This document shows, piece by piece, positions 1 through 8,049 of a stretch of DNA of 64,000 nt. Origin of the DNA: JALHUB01 sp050010555 (GTDB lineage: Bacteria; Chloroflexota; Dehalococcoidia; DSTF01; JALHUB01); assembly GCA_050010555.1 (NCBI GenBank), contig JBEKKV010000005.1:11473-75472 (forward strand), written 5' to 3'. The position numbers were made by a program, and so were the translations under genes. The notes under the pieces were generated by a model. That model ran no database searches, had not been told where the DNA came from, and saw only the letters and a list, made by a program, of their open reading frames with translations. Numbering within the stretch: position 1 is the stretch's first letter; each line of letters opens with the position of its first letter.

Positions 1-1376
1 ATGTACTTGGTCCACACGCGCCCGACACCATCTTCAGAGGTCCCGCCGATCAGCACCACTGCGTTTTCGTTGGAGTAAATGCCGTTGCCCCACGCGTCGG
101 AGAGAAAGATCCCGATGGGCACGGAGGCGCTCAACGTGCGGAGGCGCTCCTCGCTCTCACGCAGCGCCACGTCCGCCTGTTTCCACTGAGTGATGTCGCG
201 GACAGTGCCCACCACAGCGAGCAACTTTCCGTCCTCGTCGCGAACGAAGGCGCGGTCATCGCTGAGCCAGCGGTACTCTCCGTTCTTGCATTTCCACCGG
301 TACTCGATTCCCAAAGCTTTGCGGTCTGCCGCTGCATCGCCATTTGCCTGGCGCCCGAATGACCCGAATCTTTGTCTGTCTTCCGGGTGGAACCTGTTCC
401 TTACCTCGTCGACCCCCATTGCAATGATTTCGGCGGGCGCGAACCCCAACAGCTCAGTGCATGAAGGGCTTATGTAGTCGTAAGTGCGGGTTCCGAGATT
501 CAGCTTGTAGATGAGATCGCGCGACACGTCTAGGACATCGCGAAAGCGGGCCTCGGATTCTATGAGCTGCGCAGATCCCCGCACAAGTGTCTCTGTCATT
601 TCGTTCAGATCGCGCCCAAGGGAAGCGGTCTCTTCGAAGCCCGAAACCTTCGACCTTGCTTCCCAGTTGCCGGACATAACTGCGCGGGCATTCGCTTTCA
701 GCGAAGCGAGCGGGCGCACGAGCGCGACGGTGAAGGCGATAAGGGCTGCAAACCCCACCAGAAAAGTTGCTATGCCGAGCCCTATCAGCAGCCACATCGT
801 GGTGTCTGAAGAGCGGTCCGCCGCCGCTCGCACGTTCGCCGCCTTGGCCTGCTGCGCTCGCGCAAGTTGATCAACCTGGCTAAGGATCTGTTCGAAGCCG
901 GGCCAGAGGATCGGCTCGTACTGGGAGGCCATCTGGACGATGGTTTCCGGTGCGGCGTCGCTTCCCTGGAAGAGGTAGATGGCTGTGTCTGTCTTCTGCT
1001 GCAGATCCTCCACGGATGCGGCGAGCTGATCAAGCGTTGCAATATCATCGGTTTCACCGAGAGCGGCCATCTCGGCGCGAGCCTCAGAAAGCCTGTTCCC
1101 CGGGACGGGCCGGTTTTGGGTGTACTTGTCGAGGAGCGAAGGGCGTTGTTCTGTGTCCGCAAACGCTGTCGTTGCAAGGAGGGTCGTATTGAGGAAGAAC
1201 TCAGCGCGGGCATCATCCAGCGCGGCGACTACGTTGGCCCTGTCCTCCAACGAGCTCCGTACGGCCTGGTCGCTCTGGGCGCGCCAAGCCGCGACCGCGG
1301 CGGTAGCGCACAAAAGCACGACCAGAGCCACGCTCGCCGCAACCGTGAGGCCTCGGGCCGATTTCAGTCTGGACAC
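1..1376 (-). CDS. Membrane sensor with HAMP and PAS domains, C-terminus cut by the window edge
   Basis: The reading frame stays open on the minus strand from about 1376 to base 1 and continues beyond the window. A hydrophobic segment near residues 10-32 and a second at about 194-216 (WLLIGLGIATFLVGF) bracket a predicted extracytoplasmic helical sensor of about 160 residues. A HAMP linker follows. A PAS domain lies at about 270-395 and ends in a PAC-type segment (YRWKCKNGEYRWL, VVGTVRDIT). A second PAS begins near 405 and is truncated. The output domain (histidine kinase, GGDEF or other) is outside the window, so the enzyme class is unknown. There is no ATG. A GTG at 1376 just before the first membrane segment is the best start, with only a weak ribosome-binding site. 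Confidence 0.75.
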   Translation of the reverse strand, partial: MSRLKSARGLTVAASVALVVLLCATAAVAAWRAQSDQAVRSSLEDRANVVAALDDARAEFFLNTTLLATTAFADTEQRPSLLDKYTQNRPVPGNRLSEARAEMAALGETDDIATLDQLAASVEDLQQKTDTAIYLFQGSDAAPETIVQMASQYEPILWPGFEQILSQVDQLARAQQAKAANVRAAADRSSDTTMWLLIGLGIATFLVGFAALIAFTVALVRPLASLKANARAVMSGNWEARSKVSGFEETASLGRDLNEMTETLVRGSAQLIESEARFRDVLDVSRDLIYKLNLGTRTYDYISPSCTELLGFAPAEIIAMGVDEVRNRFHPEDRQRFGSFGRQANGDAAADRKALGIEYRWKCKNGEYRWLSDDRAFVRDEDGKLLAVVGTVRDITQWKQADVALRESEERLRTLSASVPIGIFLSDAWGNGIYSNENAVVLIGGTSEDGVGRVWTKY

Positions 1377-1614
1377 CGCGGCACCACTCGACGCGCTACG
1401 GCACGTCCACTCTTTGCCAGGATGATGGTCTAGCCTCCAACCTTCATCGTGCGCCCGCAAAGGGCACGTCGGCAGTAGGTCCCAAATAATGATCGGATAG
1501 GTCGGGGCGATCAGCAGGGCGTGGCACTCTACCTCTCGATGGCCCTTCGGAATCGCTGCTGGTAGAATTGAGGTAGAGTAACGTCCCCCTTAGAAACGAG
1601 AAGGAAGGTGCGCC

Positions 1615-3063
1615 ATGGCGCTCAAGACCGGCGAAGAATACGTCGAATCCCTGAAGAAGCTGAACCTGAAGGCGCAGGTGTTCGGCAAGGAGACCGGCGA
1701 CCTGACGGAGAACCCGCTTGTCGCGCCCTCAATGCGCGCCGTCGCCGCTACGTTCGACTGCGCCTACGATGAGTCGAGCCGCGAGCTCTTCCGCGTCCGC
1801 TCGTCGCTGACCGGCGGGGAGGTGAACCGCTTCACGCACCTCCACCAGAGCACGCAGGACCTGATGAACAAGGTGATTATGCAGCGGCACTGCGGCAACG
1901 TAACCTCCTGCTGCTTCCAGCGCTGCGTCGGATTGGACGCCGCCAACGCCGTCTTCAGCGTCACTTACGAGTGCGACCAGGCGCACGGCACCGACTACCA
2001 CCGCCGCTTCCGCGACTACTGGGCGCAGATTCAATCGGAAGACCTGGTCGTCGACGGGGCGATGACGGACCCGAAGGGCGACCGCGGCAAGCGTCCGGCG
2101 CAGCAGAGCGACCCGGACCTCTACCTGCGTGTCGTCGACCGCCGGAGCGACGGCATCGTCGTGCGCGGCGCCAAGCTGCACCAGACGGGCATGCTGAACT
2201 CGCACGAGATCATCGTCATGCCCACGATCGCCATGCGCCCCGGCGAGGAGGACTGGGCGGTCTGCTTCGCCGTGCCGACGAACACGCCGGGCATTCGCTA
2301 CATCTACGGCCGCCAGGCCAGCGACACGCGCAAGCTGGAACGGCTGAAGCTGGACGTCGGCAACGTGCGCTTCGGCGGCCAGGAGGTGATGACGGTGTTC
2401 GAGGACGTGTTCGTGCCGAACGAGCGCGTCTTCATGGACGGCGAGGTCGACCAGTCGGGCAAGCTGGTGGAGCGTTTCGCCGCCTATCACCGGCAGAGCT
2501 ACGGCGGCTGCAAGGTGGGCGTCGGCGACGTGCTCATCGGCGCGTCCGCCCTCATCGCCCGCATGAACGGCGCCGAGAACGCCAGCCACATCCGCGAGAA
2601 GCTGGTCGACATGATCCACCTGAACGAGACGATGTTCGCCGCCGGGATCGCCTGCTCGGCGCTCGGCCATCAGACGGAGGCGGGCAACTACGAGATCGAC
2701 ATGCTGCTGGCGAACGTCTGCAAGCTGAACGTCACGCGCTTCCCGTTCGAGATCGCGCGCAACGCCATCGACATCGCCGGCGGGCTGCTGGGCACGATGC
2801 CGTCGGCGGAGGACCTGGACGACCCGACGACCGGCCCGTATGTGCGCAAGTACCTGGCGGCTTCGGACGCGTATGACGTGACGGACCGGATCAAGGTGAT
2901 GCGCTTCATCGAGAACCTGGTCTCCGGGGCGGGCGCCGTCGCCTACCTCATCGAGTCGATGCACGGGGCGGGCCCGCCGGCGGCGCAGCGGATAATGATC
3001 GGCCGTCAGGGCGACATCGAGGGGAAGATCGAGAAGGCGAAGCGCGTCATCGGCATCTCCTAG
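1615..3063 (+). CDS. abfD: 4-hydroxybutyryl-CoA dehydratase / vinylacetyl-CoA delta-isomerase
   Basis: A 482-residue member of the HpaB/AbfD flavoprotein family, the usual length. The [4Fe-4S] ligands known from the Clostridium aminobutyricum enzyme (C99, C103, H292, C299) can be matched: a CFQRC motif at 100-104, H292 in AAYHRQSYGGC and C299. The cluster separates 4-hydroxybutyryl-CoA dehydratases from the flavin monooxygenases of the same fold. The expected reaction is 4-hydroxybutyryl-CoA to crotonyl-CoA with FAD. The ATG follows a GAAGGAAGG ribosome-binding site. The gene stands alone; no other 4-hydroxybutyrate gene is adjacent, so whether it serves fermentation, GABA or succinate-semialdehyde use, or carbon fixation is not shown here. 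Confidence 0.88.
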   Translation: MALKTGEEYVESLKKLNLKAQVFGKETGDLTENPLVAPSMRAVAATFDCAYDESSRELFRVRSSLTGGEVNRFTHLHQSTQDLMNKVIMQRHCGNVTSCCFQRCVGLDAANAVFSVTYECDQAHGTDYHRRFRDYWAQIQSEDLVVDGAMTDPKGDRGKRPAQQSDPDLYLRVVDRRSDGIVVRGAKLHQTGMLNSHEIIVMPTIAMRPGEEDWAVCFAVPTNTPGIRYIYGRQASDTRKLERLKLDVGNVRFGGQEVMTVFEDVFVPNERVFMDGEVDQSGKLVERFAAYHRQSYGGCKVGVGDVLIGASALIARMNGAENASHIREKLVDMIHLNETMFAAGIACSALGHQTEAGNYEIDMLLANVCKLNVTRFPFEIARNAIDIAGGLLGTMPSAEDLDDPTTGPYVRKYLAASDAYDVTDRIKVMRFIENLVSGAGAVAYLIESMHGAGPPAAQRIMIGRQGDIEGKIEKAKRVIGIS

Positions 3064-3164
3064 TTGCGGACTGACAGTCCCTCTCGCAAACCGTTCGCGT
3101 TCGCGCTATAATCCCCGCGTAAGTCTCAATCGCTTTCTGCTCCCCGCGACAAGGAGGTGCTGCT

Positions 3165-3635
3165 ATGGAATCCGAAGGGCTGTGGGCAGACGTCCGGCGC
3201 GTCGTGCTGCGCGGCGACGTTCTGGGTCTCGCCGTCGCCGTCGTGGTGGGAACGTCCCTCTATCATCTGTTCTATGCGCTGTTCGAGTACGTCCTGATTC
3301 CTCTCGGACGCGGATTCTTCAATTCGGAGTCCGGCAGCGACTTCCCCGTGCAGACGCCGCTCAATTCAGTCTACCGTGGTTATACCGTGTATTGGGGCGA
3401 GGCGCTTAGCCTCGTGCTCACACTCACTCTTGCGCTTCTGGTGGCGGCGATTCTGAGAAAGCGGCTCTTCCGGCCGGATGAGGAGGACGAGGTCGACGAG
3501 TTGCCGGAGTTCAGAGAGGACGATGGCCTCCGCGTTTGTCCGGAGTGCTTGAGTGAAGTATCCGCCGCCGCCCGTCGCTGCGCCTTCTGTACCACAGTGT
3601 TGAAGCCGATGCCCGACGTGCCAGAGGAGGCCTAA
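3165..3635 (+). CDS. MscL-like small membrane protein with C-terminal zinc ribbon
   Basis: 156 residues. The first half resembles a large-conductance mechanosensitive channel: RGDVLGLAVAVVVG corresponds to the MscL first helix motif (RGNVxxLAVGVxxG), followed by an extracytoplasmic loop and a second membrane helix at about 83-98. A charged acidic linker leads to a zinc ribbon of the form CPEC...CAFC (residues about 124-143). AAGGAGGTG lies 7 bases before the ATG, and an exact TATAAT is at 3107-3112. It overlaps the next, related gene by one base (TAATG), so the two are probably co-translated. MscL homology is by eye and the zinc-binding role is inferred. Confidence 0.6.
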   Translation: MESEGLWADVRRVVLRGDVLGLAVAVVVGTSLYHLFYALFEYVLIPLGRGFFNSESGSDFPVQTPLNSVYRGYTVYWGEALSLVLTLTLALLVAAILRKRLFRPDEEDEVDELPEFREDDGLRVCPECLSEVSAAARRCAFCTTVLKPMPDVPEEA

Positions 3636-4090
3636 TGCGTACCATCGGGGTGCGCCGGGATTCAAAGAGGATGCCAGCTAAGGAGAAGGCCTTTCACCTC
3701 GTCTTCGCCATCGGCGTCGGCCTTGCCTCCTATGACCTACTTTACAACTTCGCCGATTTCACAGTCGTCCCGTTCTTCCGCGGCTTCTTCAACGGAACCG
3801 ACGGGCCCGGCTTATACCTTGACCTGCCACTCAGCGTCAACTTCAGAGGCTACCCGCTTGTATACAGTGGCGCGCTTGCTGCCCTCTGCATGCTCGTCCT
3901 TGGCGCGGCCGCGCTTCTCCTCCTCGTTTGGTATTCGCGGCACATGCAGCAGCGCGCATCTCCACCCGCAAACGTCGAAGAGTGTCCCTGTCGAGAATGC
4001 CGAAGCTTTATCCCGGCCGCCGCCAAGCGATGCCACTGGTGCCGCTCGCCGCAAGAGCCGCAGGCCGAAGCGCCGGCCGACTCGACCTGA
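3635..4090 (+). CDS. Second MscL-like membrane protein with zinc ribbon, paralogue of the preceding gene
   Basis: 151 residues with the same layout as its neighbour: N-terminal membrane helix, a loop containing the shared FFRGFFN and FRGY motifs, a second long hydrophobic helix (about 80-105) and a C-terminal four-cysteine ribbon (CPCREC and CHWC). The MscL signature in helix 1 is much weaker than in the first copy. The start overlaps the upstream stop; an internal ATG at 3671 is an alternative. The pair may form a hetero-oligomer, but this is inference. Convergent with the sortase gene, with a hairpin between them. Confidence 0.55.
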   Translation: MRTIGVRRDSKRMPAKEKAFHLVFAIGVGLASYDLLYNFADFTVVPFFRGFFNGTDGPGLYLDLPLSVNFRGYPLVYSGALAALCMLVLGAAALLLLVWYSRHMQQRASPPANVEECPCRECRSFIPAAAKRCHWCRSPQEPQAEAPADST

Positions 4091-4115
4091 CATCCCGCCA
4101 ATCGACGAATAGAAA

Positions 4116-4155
4116 CGGGCCCGCCTCCAGACCGGAAGCGGACCCGCTGCTTTTC
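4116..4155. terminator. Candidate bidirectional terminator between convergent genes
   Basis: CGGGCCCGC at 4116-4124 pairs with GCGGACCCG at 4138-4146 with one mismatch. An A-rich stretch is on the left and TTTT is at 4151-4154, so it could end transcripts from either side. Confidence 0.5.
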
Positions 4156-4175
4156 GATGCGCCGGCGCTCGCGCG

Positions 4176-5036
4176 CTAGCTGATTTGCGTCGCTCTCACC
4201 ACAAGGCGATGGTCGTAGTTCCGCGTGCTCGGGTCGAACGTGCCGCCGCAGGTGACTATCGTCAGCTCCTGGCTGCCGTCCTTCAGCGCGTACTGCGTGA
4301 AGCTGTCCGTATCGCCGATCCACTGCGTCCAGTCGACGGCGTACCTGACCAGGGAGCCGTCGAGGAGCTGGACGTCGATCTCATCGCCCTGGACAAGGTC
4401 GTGCAGGTTCCAGAACACCGCCTCGAAGTTCGGGTGATAGTCGACGTGGCCGGAGAACAGGGCGTTGGAGCCCCCAAAACCGTTAATGCCGGGGAAGCCG
4501 CCCATGCCGCCGAAGTTCTGGAAGTCGTACCAGACCACGTCGTCCTTGCCGTTGGGAATGCCCATGACGCCGTCGGTGCCCATGATCCGCACGTTGACCG
4601 GCGCGTTAACGCCGATGCTAGGGATGATCAGGCGCAGGCCCGTCGGGGTCGCGGAGCCGTCGCCGTAGCCGCAGGCCGCGGTCGTAAACGTGCCCGCCGC
4701 CGAGGTGAACCACTGGCCGCTGACCAGCGTGTTGATCCGCCAGTGCGTCACCTGGTTCACCTGGAGGCCGGGGACTGTCGCTGAATTGGCGTTAGGATCG
4801 AGCGGGCCCATGCCGGCGAATTCCCCCGGCGGGAAGTCGCTGAAGAAGCTCACGTCGAGGTACTGGTCACCCTTCAGGCCGCCGGGCAGCCAGTGCATCG
4901 TCGCGTCGACCATGCCGGGCGTGGAACTGCACACCTGGTCCACGGAAATTGTCATAGGGAACACGCTGCAACTCATCGATGATAACGCCGTTAAGACCAT
5001 GCCGGGAATCAGTAGTAACCAGAACGCTTTCCTCAT
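4176..5036 (-). CDS. Sortase (class E/F-like) with an N-terminal beta-rich domain
   Basis: 286 residues. A signal peptide or anchor covers residues 1-22; the Cys at 23 (SSMSC) is a poor lipobox. Residues about 28-122 are beta-rich with two cysteines and look like a fibronectin-III-type fold. The sortase domain runs from about 130 to 286 with the catalytic triad visible: His197 (SGHVDY), Cys263 (TIVTCGG) and Arg277 (DHRLVVRA). Sortases join surface proteins to the cell wall or to one another by transpeptidation at LPxTG-like motifs. No protein with an obvious C-terminal sorting signal is in this window, so its substrate is unknown. Divergently transcribed from the DUF362 gene. Confidence 0.8.
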   Translation of the reverse strand: MRKAFWLLLIPGMVLTALSSMSCSVFPMTISVDQVCSSTPGMVDATMHWLPGGLKGDQYLDVSFFSDFPPGEFAGMGPLDPNANSATVPGLQVNQVTHWRINTLVSGQWFTSAAGTFTTAACGYGDGSATPTGLRLIIPSIGVNAPVNVRIMGTDGVMGIPNGKDDVVWYDFQNFGGMGGFPGINGFGGSNALFSGHVDYHPNFEAVFWNLHDLVQGDEIDVQLLDGSLVRYAVDWTQWIGDTDSFTQYALKDGSQELTIVTCGGTFDPSTRNYDHRLVVRATQIS

Positions 5037-5280
5037 TGATTGCCACCTCCCATCGGTATGCTTATTACGGTCATCCGGCCACGACTCTGGGGTCGTGGGC
5101 TCCTTCCACAGTTAGCTGGCCGCTATGGTAGCACTTTGCTGCTCATAAGCAAATACCTCCGGAAGGCTAGAATTGTATCGGCCGACGAAAACTGTCGAAT
5201 CTGGAGGGGCGTATTGACTCGCCGCCAACCGCGAAGGACAATTGACGCACCTTCCGTCCGCCTGAACCAGGAGGAGAACG

Positions 5281-7644
5281 ATGCGCGAAGTCGAAACCGT
5301 CCAATCGTCAATCGGCGAAGCGACGCTTGACGTCGAGGGCGCGACCGTTGCCGCCGTGCGCCTGGACCCGGCGCAGTCGTACGTCGACGTGCCCGAGTTG
5401 CTGAAGGAGGTTATCGACCGCGACGACCGGCCGGCATGGCAGGCTATCGTCGAGCGGATCGACTACACGTGCCTTTGTCTCGACGGCGCGCTCAAGGCGT
5501 TTTGCGAAGAGACGGACCTGAGCGAGATGCTGCGCAGCGAGCTCGCGGCGGGCAAGAAGCTGCTCCTCAAGCCGAACCTCGTCAACGCCGTCTGCATCGA
5601 CCCGCAAGAGCACGGGCGCGGCCTTGGCTACGCCACCTGCACCGCCTGGCCCTTCGTCGCGGCGGTCATGCGCTGGCTGCACGACCGGCTGGACGTGTCT
5701 TATCACCAGATGGCGCTCGGCGAAGCGGCAACGTCGATGTCGGCGGCGGCCGCCTACGCGACGCGGCTGTTCGGCCGGCCCGTCACCCGCGAGGCGATTA
5801 TGGAAGGGCGCGTCGACGACTCCTACGGCGGCTGGGGCTTCTATTTCGTGCGAAAGTACCTGGCCGAATCGCACGACCCGTCGCACCAGGACGACCCGAT
5901 GCGGGGGTACGACGACAGCGTCGCCGGCAACTACCTGCCGCCTGGTCGTGCGATGGACCGCCTGCCGGTCTACGATTTGAATCGCATCCAGGACGTGCCG
6001 GAGCGCGGGCGTCGGGTGCCGGTGCCGGACGGAGCCAACTTCCAGTCGATAACGCTGCACAAGGCGGTTGTCGGCGGAGAGCCGTCGGATGCGGCGGACC
6101 GGCGCGACTATCCGGGCTGCGTGCTGCTGAGCCTGCCCAAGATGAAGGTTCACAACATCGCCCTGTTCACCAACGCCATCAAGAACCTGGGGATCGGCCT
6201 CTATCCGATGGAAGCGGCATCTGGCGACGAACCCGCGAGCACCGCCTGGCTGTACAGCTCGCCGCAACTGCCGGTGCCGGGGATGAAGAGCCGCCTGCCG
6301 CATCAGGTGTGGACGGCGTCGACGGACGACCGGACCGGCCGGCCGCACTCCGTCAAGCGTACGGCGGGCATCAACGGCACGATGGTCGACATCATCAAGG
6401 CGGTGCAGACGCAGGGCGTGCGGGTGTTGAGCGTCGTCGACGCCATCGAGACGATCAATATCGACCATTCGCTCGACGCGCCGGCGATTCGCGTTCCCGA
6501 GGGCTTCGTCTTCGCCGGCCTCGACGTCGTCGCCCTCGACCTGCTCTGCGCGCGCTACATGTTCAATATGCTTCCGATGGCCGAGGCGCGAAAGCTCGCC
6601 GCGGAAGGCAAGGCGCCGTCGGAGTGGCTGCAACGCGTGCCTCTGCCGACGGTCGAAGGGCAGAACATCGTGACGGCGGAGGGCTACGACTCGCCACTGT
6701 CCCGCCACGTCCTCTTCGAGTACGCGGCAGGAAGGGGCATCGGCGGTCAAGCGTACCATGTCGTCGGGAGGGACATGTGGCAGAGCGAGCGGCTGGCGTC
6801 TCTGGAGGGGCACCTGGGCCGCGTCGAGGGCGGGCGCTTCTTTGAGCTGTTGACCGACACGCTGTACTACGACCAGTTGAAGCTGCTGTGGGACCTGCAG
6901 ACGACCGTGCTGAGCTATGCCGCCGCGAACGACGCGCTCACCGGCACTAGCTACCGTCAGCACTTCCTGAACGCGTTCGACGAGAACGGCGACGGCGTCA
7001 TCGACTACGAGGAGATGGGCCGGAAGGGCATCGTCGATTTCATGTTGTACGCCGCAGCCTACGGCGTCCATCTGATGGGCAGCGAGGAGCACGGTATGCT
7101 GCGTGGCTTCTTCGCTTTGCGGGCGAACGCGCTTCGCTGGTCCGACGCGGCCCTGAACCCCGACGGGCTGGACTTCCTCAAGGAGTACTTCGAAAGCTCG
7201 ACGGCGCTGGTGGGGCTGACGCTGTCGCAGATGGAGCTCGAGGGCGCGGACGCTTTCGTGCCATCGATGACGTGGGGCAAGGGCAAGTGGCCGAGCGTGC
7301 AGATGTCCCGCTTCATGGCCATCGGCTCGATGCTCTACGGCCTCGGCTTTCCGTTCATGACGACGGTCGACTCGATCTATGGAATCGCTTTCCAGTACGC
7401 CGACAAGGCGTTCAACGGCAGCACCTACACCGGCGACGTGGAGACGATGAGCGATCCGAACTCGACGGCGGCGGTGGAGTACGTGCAGGCGGTTTCCTCT
7501 GGGGCGAAGCCGCTCCCCTTCTTGCTGTACGTACCGCAGGGCTTCGGGCAGGTGCTCGGGAAAGCGGTGCCGAACGTCGAGGAGACGGAGGACCCGCGCC
7601 GGATGCTGCGAGTGGAGTTCGGCGGCGGCAAGGAGGTCTGGTAA
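5281..7644 (+). CDS. DUF362 family protein with an embedded EF-hand
   Basis: 787 residues. The DUF362 portion covers about residues 80-450: KKLLLKPNLVNA near 96 and the motif LPKMKVHNIALFTNAIKNLGIG near 285-306, split here by description only. The family is of uncertain function and is often annotated as iron-sulfur or oxidoreductase related; no cysteine cluster is evident here. A canonical EF-hand loop (DENGDGVIDYEE) spans residues 567-578, so calcium binding is plausible. The last 200 residues have no domain I recognise. AGGAGG is 7 bases upstream of the ATG. The gene is monocistronic as far as can be seen. Confidence 0.75.
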   Translation: MREVETVQSSIGEATLDVEGATVAAVRLDPAQSYVDVPELLKEVIDRDDRPAWQAIVERIDYTCLCLDGALKAFCEETDLSEMLRSELAAGKKLLLKPNLVNAVCIDPQEHGRGLGYATCTAWPFVAAVMRWLHDRLDVSYHQMALGEAATSMSAAAAYATRLFGRPVTREAIMEGRVDDSYGGWGFYFVRKYLAESHDPSHQDDPMRGYDDSVAGNYLPPGRAMDRLPVYDLNRIQDVPERGRRVPVPDGANFQSITLHKAVVGGEPSDAADRRDYPGCVLLSLPKMKVHNIALFTNAIKNLGIGLYPMEAASGDEPASTAWLYSSPQLPVPGMKSRLPHQVWTASTDDRTGRPHSVKRTAGINGTMVDIIKAVQTQGVRVLSVVDAIETINIDHSLDAPAIRVPEGFVFAGLDVVALDLLCARYMFNMLPMAEARKLAAEGKAPSEWLQRVPLPTVEGQNIVTAEGYDSPLSRHVLFEYAAGRGIGGQAYHVVGRDMWQSERLASLEGHLGRVEGGRFFELLTDTLYYDQLKLLWDLQTTVLSYAAANDALTGTSYRQHFLNAFDENGDGVIDYEEMGRKGIVDFMLYAAAYGVHLMGSEEHGMLRGFFALRANALRWSDAALNPDGLDFLKEYFESSTALVGLTLSQMELEGADAFVPSMTWGKGKWPSVQMSRFMAIGSMLYGLGFPFMTTVDSIYGIAFQYADKAFNGSTYTGDVETMSDPNSTAAVEYVQAVSSGAKPLPFLLYVPQGFGQVLGKAVPNVEETEDPRRMLRVEFGGGKEVW

Positions 7645-7719
7645 AGTTTTCGTCGCTTCTGCCGATGGATATACTGCCAGGAGGGGATGGGCGGGCAGTC
7701 CGTCCGAATCTGGTCCCCC

Positions 7720-7748
7720 TTGACAGCCCTGGGTGTTGGGGCTAGACT
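7720..7748 (+). promoter_or_regulatory. Strong sigma-70-type promoter of the unassigned RNA
   Basis: TTGACA at 7720-7725, a 17-base spacer and TAGACT at 7743-7748. These are exactly the same -35, spacer length and -10 as the 16S rRNA promoter at 62361-62389. Transcription should begin near 7755. Confidence 0.75.
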
Positions 7749-7796
7749 GAAGGTGAGCCCGGGATGGGATCCAAAATCCGAAAGGAGGAGGCGCTC

Positions 7797-7844
7797 ATGG
7801 TAGAGAACCGGGTTCTCTGGGGGGTGTGGCAGGTTGACTGTTGA
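7797..7844 (+). CDS. Possible leader peptide MVENRVLWGVWQVDC
   Basis: AAAGGAGGAGG lies directly upstream of an ATG that opens a 15-codon frame with two Trp codons near the end, stopping at 7844 exactly where a 9-bp hairpin begins. This geometry resembles a translational attenuator. There is no downstream operon on the same strand, so the peptide may be fortuitous or a relic. Confidence 0.3.
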   Translation: MVENRVLWGVWQVDC

Positions 7845-7986
7845 GCCCTACCCTGACGGGGTAGGGCGTACGGTCGCCGAGTTGGCCCCGTCGCATCAGT
7901 GCATTGGTGGCCACCGTCCTGAATAGGACGGGTCGGCCAAGCGCTGGGGGGCAAGCCCTCGTGGGGGCCTCTCGGGATGAAGATTA

Positions 7987-8019
7987 CAAGAGCCGTCTTG
8001 TTAAGACGGCTCTTGTTTT
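7987..8019. terminator. Strong intrinsic terminator
   Basis: A perfect 13-bp stem (7987-7999 with 8003-8015), a 3-base loop and TTTT. On the plus strand it ends the structured RNA. On the minus strand it lies just past the stop of the glycosyltransferase gene and may serve that gene too. Confidence 0.85.
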
Positions 8020-8049
8020 GTGTCGTGTTTCTCAGCCGCGGCAAGGAGC

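Larger units (their letters stand above)
7755..8019 (+). ncRNA. Unrecognised structured RNA or leader, about 265 nt
   Basis: Between a perfect promoter and a strong terminator there is no gene of ordinary size. The transcript would hold several stable hairpins: GCCCTACCC at 7845-7853 with GGGTAGGGC at 7859-7867 (9 bp), CCGTCCT at 7914-7920 with AGGACGG at 7925-7931 inside an outer GGCC/GGCC pair, and the terminator. A 15-codon ORF with a good ribosome-binding site starts at 7797 and its stop abuts the first big hairpin, as in an attenuator. It does not match the conserved cores of tmRNA, SRP RNA, RNase P RNA or T-box leaders that I know. A long 6S-like rod is not evident. The next gene lies on the opposite strand, so it is not a leader for anything visible. 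Confidence 0.5.

Noticed and set aside
867..1433. Plus-strand frame opposite the sensor gene
   Set aside because: The minus strand encodes recognisable HAMP and PAS sequence; the plus product has no domain-like pattern.
1729..2964. Long minus-strand frame opposite the dehydratase gene
   Set aside because: Val/Arg/His/Ala-rich shadow of a high-GC gene; the plus-strand product has clear family motifs and cluster ligands.
5308..7092. Long minus-strand frame inside the DUF362 gene
   Set aside because: Composition typical of an antisense shadow; no motif or ribosome-binding site.
7755..8019. T-box, tmRNA or SRP RNA assignment for the structured RNA
   Set aside because: The conserved T-box, tag-peptide/CCA and SRP core sequences are not present.
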